Shown: in pieces, positions 55,159 through 64,000 of the stretch | How the letters are laid out: every line of letters starts with the position of its first letter | Position numbering within the stretch: the first letter of the stretch is position 1 | Assembly (NCBI GenBank): GCA_013365325.1 | Contig: JABVXV010000235.1 | Location: 36,073 to 100,072, forward strand | Length of the DNA: 64,000 nucleotides | Reading direction: 5' to 3' | Source of the DNA: Dipetalonema caudispina | Taxonomy: Eukaryota > Nematoda > Chromadorea > Rhabditida > Onchocercidae | Program-made: the position numbers and the translations under genes | The notes under the pieces: generated by a model | Told to the model about the DNA's origin: nothing | Databases searched by the model: none | What the model saw: only the letters and a program-made list of their open reading frames with translations

Positions 55159-56782
55159 TCGGTCAGCCTTTTTCTCCAAACCAATTTCTCGACGTTTTTT
55201 AAAATACCAATTCTACGATGAATTCCCTTGCAACTTCTACACATACTGTTGGAATCTTCATAGGACTTGTAAAATGCGGCCCTACCCTAAAGATATTGTG
55301 GCCTTACGTTTGATTACTTTCAGATAAGGTATAGTTAGACGTATAGTTTGTCGTTACATTTCACTGATATATGAATATGCATATGTACGTATTCTGAGAA
55401 TGATATCCTCTCTCTTCAACACTTACGTATGCATTTACCTCAACTTAACTAACTGATAAGCCTAAGCCAACGAGTAATGCAAGAGCTCGTGACTCTTGGC
55501 CTTTTAGTTTATGAAATATTATATCCTGTCCCATTGTTTGGACATTTATGCTATAGCTTTATTGATATGGTCGGGTAGTTGTTAAGTATTAATTTAGCCT
55601 GAGTAGAGAAAAGTGCCTGGGACAGATTGTGAAGCCATTGATAACAGTTAGTAAGTATTGGGACCTTTATTAATTAGAGATTTATAGGGAGATTAACTTA
55701 GTGAAAAAAAATAGTGGATGAATTGCTGGGAAGAAAGATATCTTCAATGTTAAGGAAATTAAGTGTTTGCAAAAAGAAGTCCTATAAAAGAGATTTAAAC
55801 AGAAAAAAATTTAATCTTTCGATAAGTAGAAAGAGAAACAGAGGAAATGACAAGTAAAGAATCTGGAAATTTTGAAAAGAAATTTTTTTCCAGGAATTTT
55901 ATATATATATATATATTTACATAAATATGCTTATGACCCATAATTTTGGAATTCGTTATGAAAATTCAACTGTTGCAAAATTGTCGGGTTACAACTCTTT
56001 CTCCAAAAGTTCAAAATCCGTTGTTGAAAACTCAAGAATTTAATCAGGTTAAATGCTACCACATTACACCAAAAATTTGAAACTAAAATATGATGCTGAT
56101 CAACCGAATTCAGCCTTTGCTTAATCTATTATAGTGAATAATTCAGTATTATACATGCTGGTAATTTGTTTAATTCCAGTTGCAAATTTCAAATCTAATC
56201 AATTCTTAATCATTATACTCAGGGTTCGAACATAGTGAAGTATTAATGATAGTTCGATACCTTTAGCATTGGAATTTTTTTTTTTAATACTTCACTTTAC
56301 GATTTCACTTAACGATTTACAAGAAACTATAAAGTAATGTATGAAAGAAAAGTTCAGAAAACTTTGACTTTCGAGTCAAATCAGTGTTTATTTATTGAAT
56401 TAACTAACTTGATGATGAGGATATAATAGTAATATACATTAATAATAACATGTAATCAAATTGAGAAGGCAGTATAAATACAGTTAGACAAGTTTTCCTA
56501 TCTCCTGCGATTTAGTTTTACTAATTCATGATATTATTAGTGTATGTCTAAGATTTTTATTGATGAACTACTGCTATCACCCGAAGTAAGCTTCTTTGTA
56601 AACTATTTAGCTATTTGATCAACTATATTGTTAATTAGAACATATTGTTAAATGTGTTAGCCATTTTCACATATAAAATGTAAGCAAATTCACTCCTATT
56701 TTTAGTTGAAATATGATTAATTAGAACTAATTAATTGGTTTTAATTAATTAAAATATCTTTCACACCGATTAATAGCAGCGA
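55159..56782. promoter_or_regulatory. Divergent promoter interval
   Basis: This 1.6 kb separates the zinc-finger gene (minus) from the METTL26-like gene (plus), so it must carry both promoters if the models are complete. No specific binding site or TATA-type element could be singled out in the AT-rich sequence. Confidence 0.4.
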
Positions 56783-58603
<1,821 letters not shown>

Positions 58604-59639
58604 AAGAAGCATCTTGAACCGAAATATCCATTCGTTGTGAGAATCGTTGATGAAGAGAATTTTGAGCAATTCATTAAAAGATCTCTTGATCTGTGAAATT
58701 TATATGTATTTATTTATCAACAGTTTGAAATCAGTGATTTCTATGTTCCCGAATAAAATACTTCATCTTAGTCGCGCAAAAGCTCATGTAAAAATAACTG
58801 AAAATTTGTACAAATGTAAAAACAAATAAATTATTCAACCATCATAAATAGTTTAATTTCGATTTAACTGAATAGGAAGGAACGGTTAGAAGCAAACATT
58901 TTTCGACAGTTGATGGTGTGTAGTTAGTGCTACTATTGGGAGATGTATTGCATAGGTTTTCGAGCAGTCCTGAAGCGGCATCTCATATTGATATCCGGAA
59001 TTCAAGCTAACAACTCTATTAAGATAAATTATCCTGACATTTTAGCTTTTCCTTGAGCGATTAATGATAGGATCATATACAGAGAAGTATACGGAGGGGA
59101 TGAGAGAAAAATGTGAACTATCTGGATGGGATCGAAGTTTTCAATTCGTTTCAGGTCATGAGTTCAAGTTATGAGTTTGGCATCTTTTTTATTATGTGAT
59201 GCAGGTGGATTCATTGAGGAAGTGTTCGTGTAATTTGGATAAGAATCATTGTCATAGGATTCTTCAAATTGGATAATCTAAATTTTCAAAAATAGTTCAA
59301 TTCAAATCTTACACTATCCATAGGATAGAAATTGGATAAAAAGTTAAATTTCTAAATAGAATGGCAGAAATTACTCTTGTTTTTATTCATTCCATATGAA
59401 GATTGATCTGTAAGATCATATCATGAGATAAAATAAAGTTTGCTAGATAGAAGTAAGATCGATAATATGTGCATATTAAGTGAAAATAAAATTGAAGACC
59501 TGAACACGTAAGATAGTTGAAGTAAAATTACGCATGTGATGTTGGTTCGAGTTGATATTACATTGCAAACGTCTATGCTAGTCATGCATGTAAGATTATT
59601 GGAATCAGGATTTTATTAAATTTTCCTTTTCAGGTTCCA
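58604..59639. other. Interval between METTL26 and KLHDC10 genes
   Basis: About 1 kb on the same strand between stop and next start, somewhat less AT-rich than its surroundings. No exon was found. It ends with a TTTTCAG acceptor 6 bases before the KLHDC10 ATG, a candidate trans-splice site. Confidence 0.5.
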
Positions 59640-62600
59640 ATGGTCGGATCACAGAGCAGTACCGATACATTTGCAACATTTGAAGTCATTGAACATCAGC
59701 TTAACAGATACTGGCAGGATAATGATGATTCTTCCAACCAAATATGTAGATAATTTTTCATATTTATAATTATTTGTATTACTTTTTCAAAAAAATTATA
59801 TTATAGGGAAGTATGAGCTGTTTCCATTTAATGTGTAAATTTTGCAAAAACTTTTCAACGTTGACATTTTCGCCGTTGATTTTATCTGACTAACTGTGAG
59901 ATAATTGCTATTCCAATTTGTTTAAATCATTTTAGAAACGAATTTGAGGGCTTTCTAATCGTTACGACCCTCTTTCCCCTCCTCCTCTCTTCCATTCATT
60001 CATAAGGTAGCACAGAAGAATTTGTTAAATTCTTTTGAGTTCGATGATTTTTTGCTTGTTTTATAGTTTTTCCTAGTTTAATGTCCTTTCTTTTTTTTTT
60101 TTTTTTCAGTATTAACAGAGCGAAGTGGAATGCGCATGGCTTGCGACCGAAATTACGTTTATGTGATTGGTGGTTTCTCACCTTTGCGAGAGTCTCTACT
60201 TGCAGAGGTCTGTTATGCATAAAACTAGAAATTGAGGAGGGCTAGAGGTGGAAGCCATCAGGAAATGATTTCAATGAAGTTCTTTTGATAATAATACAAG
60301 AGTACTTTGAATTCATCATATGAGAGTTTGTATTTCTGCTAGTAATGGGCGATCACCAATTTGAATCATTTAAAAAGACATTAACCATTCAGCTAATCTC
60401 TAGAAATCCAATGAACTTGTGCTATATTAGTGACTGGTCAGAACTGGAGTACGATCGATCCGGATGGACGTCTACATGGCTTTTAATCGTGTCTATTCAT
60501 TTCTACATTTTAGATATGACATTAAGGGCTTCTGCTAATATCGATTATCATAACGGAAAAAATTTAGAAATCAAGTTATTTCATAAAGCAATAAAAGGAT
60601 AAATTAAAAGGAATGAATCATTGTAACAGTTTGAGCATTGATATATTTTGATCGAATCAGCCCATCATTATATTCCTGTTTTCTTAAGACAATTCTTCGT
60701 AAATATTTATAATTTCCATGGATTTCTGGAATACAATTTAGGAAGTTTGGCGTTTCAATGTCCTGACCGATACCTGGGAACTGATGTCTATACCGGAAAA
60801 GGGTTTTCCCGAAGAACTGGCGTCGTTTGCAAGTAATTTTGCAATTCTTTTTATCATCGTGTTTGGTTCATCAATGTTTGTTGTTTTGTGTCGTTTTGAA
60901 TTTAATGTCCTTTGAAATTTCTTTGTTCAGCTGTATTTTCTAGGTTGCTTTTTCGGTGAACCGGTTCTGTCTGAATTTTATATGTTTGGTGGAACCGCAG
61001 TTCCATTCGGTACAAGGGCTTCCAATTCAGTCAACTTACTCAAACGCGTAAAGGGTGAAACTTTTGTTTGGAAACGACTAGAAACCATTGGTGATATTCC
61101 TGTCAAGCAGTATGGTTCGGTAAGTATCAGTTGTCGGTTATAGAAGTTAATAGTTTGGCTTTTAATAGCAGGAAATGGGGATTCGTAGCATGTGAAAAAA
61201 AAAAAAGAGATATGGAAATTTGTGAGTCACTTATTGTTTAGATACGGAACTTGAAGAAACCTTCATTATATCAACAATTTTAAGGTTTTCGAAAGTTTCA
61301 TTGAAAAACATAACACTTTTCGGTTTTCAAAAGATGTGTTCGTAATCTAGCATGGTTTGTTGGTAATTCCATTCATTAAAAATTTCTTACTAAATACCTG
61401 TTTACTTTCCCTGGAATCCCTTTGGATACTCGCTTCCATAAATGCTCTGGATCCTCAGATTTTCCTTCCGTTGTGTCATTTTTGGTCAATGTTGAGAAAT
61501 TATTATCATTGTTTTCGGAATCTTTTCTTTTCAGTGTCTTGTACATAACAGTGGGAAATTCTATGTGTTTGGTGGGACGACTGGGTGGGAATATAATTTG
61601 GAAGTTCGTAGCTTAGAACCAGAATTCAACGGCGAAAAAGACGATGTAGACCGGCGAGAACCAATTCACTGGAAATGGACACTTCTTCATGTAATTTACA
61701 AACTTTTTGTTTTATCTTCTGTCATCAGTTTCTTGCATGTATTTGAATTGAGCAATTAAAGGTTATACGAAAGGGTCCAAATTATTTTTACAGGATGGGT
61801 CAGGTATCAATGGTCGATACAGGCACGAAGCTGTAGTTGTTAAGGATGAAATAATACTTATAGGTGGTGGTACTCCGGAATGGACTTCACCGCTCATAGA
61901 GGTTTATTTTTACTGCAGCCATTCAATTATAAAGAAAATGAAGGCATTTTATGCGTTGAAAGTATTGCGAGCATTTGAAAGTTTCAAGTCAATTTTTGAA
62001 CAATTTAGTAATTCTGCCTGGAACTTTTCGAAATTAAAATTGCTTTAATTTTGAGGCAAACCAAATAAATGTGAAACTTGACGTTATCTCTAAAAATGCA
62101 ACTTAGCTGCTTTTGTCTTATTGTAATATTATGTATGTATGCATGTTTTATGTTTCAATTTTCAGTTATTGGTATTCAATATATCCGAAAACAAATTTCG
62201 CACCCAAGTAACTCTACCCGACATCAACTATGGGTATCCAGTAGTATGTTCTGTTTTAGTTTGGAAATTCACTTAATTTTTCATTTTTTCACTCCATATC
62301 GTATATTACTATCAATCAGTTGTCACTCATTAATGACTGACATTTATTTTTCATTCACCTTTTGACTACGCTGTTGTTAAGGGTCGATTATACTACGGTT
62401 GCGTAAAATTTGGCGATAATGCTTACATTCTTGGTGGTTGTACAGAAAAGTCAGTAATACATCACTTGATCGATCGAATAGTTTTGGTACTTTTCCTTTT
62501 ACTCAAATAAACTATTTAATTTGCCATTTTATGTGGCATTTGCTAATGGATATTCAAATTCTATACTGTTATATGTACTTTTTAAAAAACATTTCTTCAT

Positions 62601-63347
62601 TCTTTGCAATATATGCAACCTTGTGGCTACGGGAGGTAGAGCTTTGGAAGGGGAGAGAGAAAAGTTGTTCAAGATCAAATTTAAATGAACGATTGTTACA
62701 GCGCCCCAAGTTACTTCAAGACTGTTGGCAACTTGATCTGAAAGAGTGGCGTTGGAAATTATTGCCTAGCCAACTTAGTCAGCAGTTATGTTTCCACGCG
62801 GCAACTGTTACTCCAGTATGTGTAATTATCTTTTATCTCAATGATGTAAGTAAGATGAGAAACCGTTCTGTTTCTAGTTGGATTTCAGAGCAACACGGAA
62901 ATTTAATCTTTGTTGAATTTGTATATTAATTATTTTGGAGAGGCATTAAGTCATATTTGTTTCATTTCATTAAGCCTGAAAAACCATTGATTCTACTGTG
63001 AAAGCATTTTGTTCTTCTGGAAGGTATGAAATTTATGGATGAGAAAAATGATTTCTCCAAAATTATAAAAGTTTTCCTTTCCTTGTTATAAAATTAAAAT
63101 CACTTTTTTTACTCCGTTAAAAGAAAATAGTTATTTGCAGGAAGGTTGTATTTATGTTTTTGGTGGTACTACGGATGAAAAGTTCGAAAGACGGACAAAT
63201 GAGCTGCAGAGATGCTGGATCAGACCGCCAAGCTTGTTTTACATAGCTGCGCGCGCTGTTATTAATGCATATCCTGGTCTTTCTGAACGTTTTCATGACA
63301 TAGCACTAACAAATATTTTTAATTACTTACCTTCTTCAATGAATTAA
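59640..63347 (+). CDS. KLHDC10: KLHDC10-like kelch-repeat protein
   Basis: Ten in-frame exons, 59640-59745, 60110-60207, 60742-60832, 60944-61119, 61535-61690, 61794-61901, 62166-62240, 62382-62453, 62702-62815 and 63141-63347, give 400 aa. Six kelch blades can be followed by their Gly-Gly pairs: YVYVIGGFSP, EFYMFGGTAVPFG, KFYVFGGTTGW, EIILIGGGTPEW, NAYILGGCTEK and CIYVFGGTT, with Trp residues spaced as in the family (VWRFNVLTDTW, CWQLDLKEWRW). The matches to KLHDC10 include ELAS before the second blade, RYRHEA before the fourth and CFHAATVTP before the last. KLHDC10 is a substrate receptor of CUL2-type ubiquitin ligases; the C-terminal helix region (LFYIAARAVINAYPGL) is where the elongin-binding box would be. 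The start is the first ATG after a TTTTCAG acceptor. Confidence 0.9.
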
Positions 63348-63740
63348 GTTTGTCACCTCATCTGTTCAGTTTTTCCTTTCGTTCTTCCTGCATTTCCGGA
63401 AGGATAATTATTCATTGGAGATTTTAAATGTAATAATAGTAATTCGTTAGCACCTAGATTTTTGCTCAGTTTTTCATTTCAAGATCAGTTCCCACTGTTT
63501 TGAAAATATGGTGTTCAGTTCTGTATAAATCAGAATACATTTGCGTAATTTTAAGTATTATTGTTGAGTGGTTACTAAATATATTGCTTGTACGTATTTT
63601 AAACAAATATTATTAGAAAATGAAAAACATTTTGAAAGGATAAATTAGCATGAATGATTTGTTGGATACTTGTGGAGAAGTACATCCACTCAACTTTGAT
63701 TCTTTTTCTTCATGAGGAAAATTAAGGATGAATTGAAAAT
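63348..63740. other. Convergent 3' flank
   Basis: Lies between the stop of the kelch gene and the stop of the gene entering from the right. Presumably both 3' UTRs; no other feature was seen. Confidence 0.5.
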
Positions 63741-63877
63741 TTATAGTTGAGTAATTTCCACCTCATTAGTCTTGTCGCTGCTCATACTCGGATCTGATGA
63801 TACGAAGTAGTTAGTTTGCGATGTGCTGTATTCCGCTAACTGTATCGATGGTCTATTGATTGGTTCCTCAAAATAAT
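63741..63877 (-). CDS. Terminal exon of an unidentified gene (partial)
   Basis: A TTTCTTTTAG acceptor opens a 137-base exon that ends in a stop at 63741. It encodes about 44 residues: YFEEPINRPSIQLAEY.., Ser-rich in the middle (SSDPSMSSDK), ending EVEITQL. The last four residues ITQL match a class I PDZ-domain ligand (Thr at -2, Leu at the end), as seen in cytoplasmic tails of channels and receptors. The rest of the gene lies beyond the right edge, so the family cannot be named. Confidence 0.6.
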
Positions 63878-64000
63878 CTAAAAGAAAAGAGCAGTTAATT
63901 TTTGATAGTTTTATGATACTTAATAATGAACTAAATTATTCCAGAATTTTACTTAAATTTTGGCATATATACGAAGTAAAGTTATAGGAAAACAATTTCC

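Noticed and set aside
62438..62929. 163-aa plus-strand open frame as an independent gene
   Set aside because: It is read-through of two kelch exons and the intron between them; the kelch residues appear only at 62702-62815.

Overview
The window looks like nuclear DNA from a nematode, most likely a clade III (filarial-type) worm. It is very AT-rich and full of homopolymer and trinucleotide runs. Genes are broken into many short exons with TTTCAG/TTTTAG acceptors, and several start codons lie only a few bases after an acceptor-like site, as expected for spliced-leader trans-splicing. The species assignment is inference; no species-specific marker was read. All gene models below were assembled by hand from GT-AG junctions and codon phase. 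Unless stated, every junction in a model keeps frame.

Layout, left to right. 1-2.2 kb: AT-rich, with a long AAT repeat. 2.2-5.5 kb (-): complete M14 metallocarboxypeptidase of the CPE/CPD/CPM type. 5.5-12.0 kb: no gene seen, but a decayed 18S rRNA fragment at about 10.7-10.9 kb. 12.0-13.2 kb (-): small single-pass membrane protein of unknown function. 14.8-19.1 kb (-): SLC17-type (MFS) transporter. 21.1-27.2 kb (+): unrecognised protein with an internal duplication of a four-exon block; its last intron contains a 100-N assembly gap flanked by identical sequence. 28.3-30.4 kb (-): F-box/leucine-rich-repeat-like protein, 5' end not found. 34.3-37.4 kb (-): DHHC palmitoyltransferase of the ZDHHC2/15/20 type. 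39.4-44.3 kb (-): acyl-CoA synthetase / 4CL-like AMP-forming ligase. 44.8-45.8 kb (-): POLE4/CHRAC1-type histone-fold protein. 47.2-55.2 kb (-): large zinc-finger protein with alternating C2H2 and C2HC fingers. 56.8-58.6 kb (+): METTL26 (UPF0585) methyltransferase-like protein. 59.6-63.3 kb (+): KLHDC10-like kelch protein. 63.7-63.9 kb (-): last exon of a gene leaving the window, ending in a PDZ-ligand-like tail.

Most of these are single-copy housekeeping or membrane genes with no common pathway. Two same-strand stretches are close enough to be transcription units: histone-fold gene to acyl-CoA synthetase (about 410 bp between stop and start), and METTL26 to KLHDC10 (about 1 kb). The zinc-finger gene and METTL26 diverge from a shared 1.6 kb interval. 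The least explained items are the duplicated-block gene at 21-27 kb, the 18S relic, the zinc-finger architecture and the orphan membrane protein.
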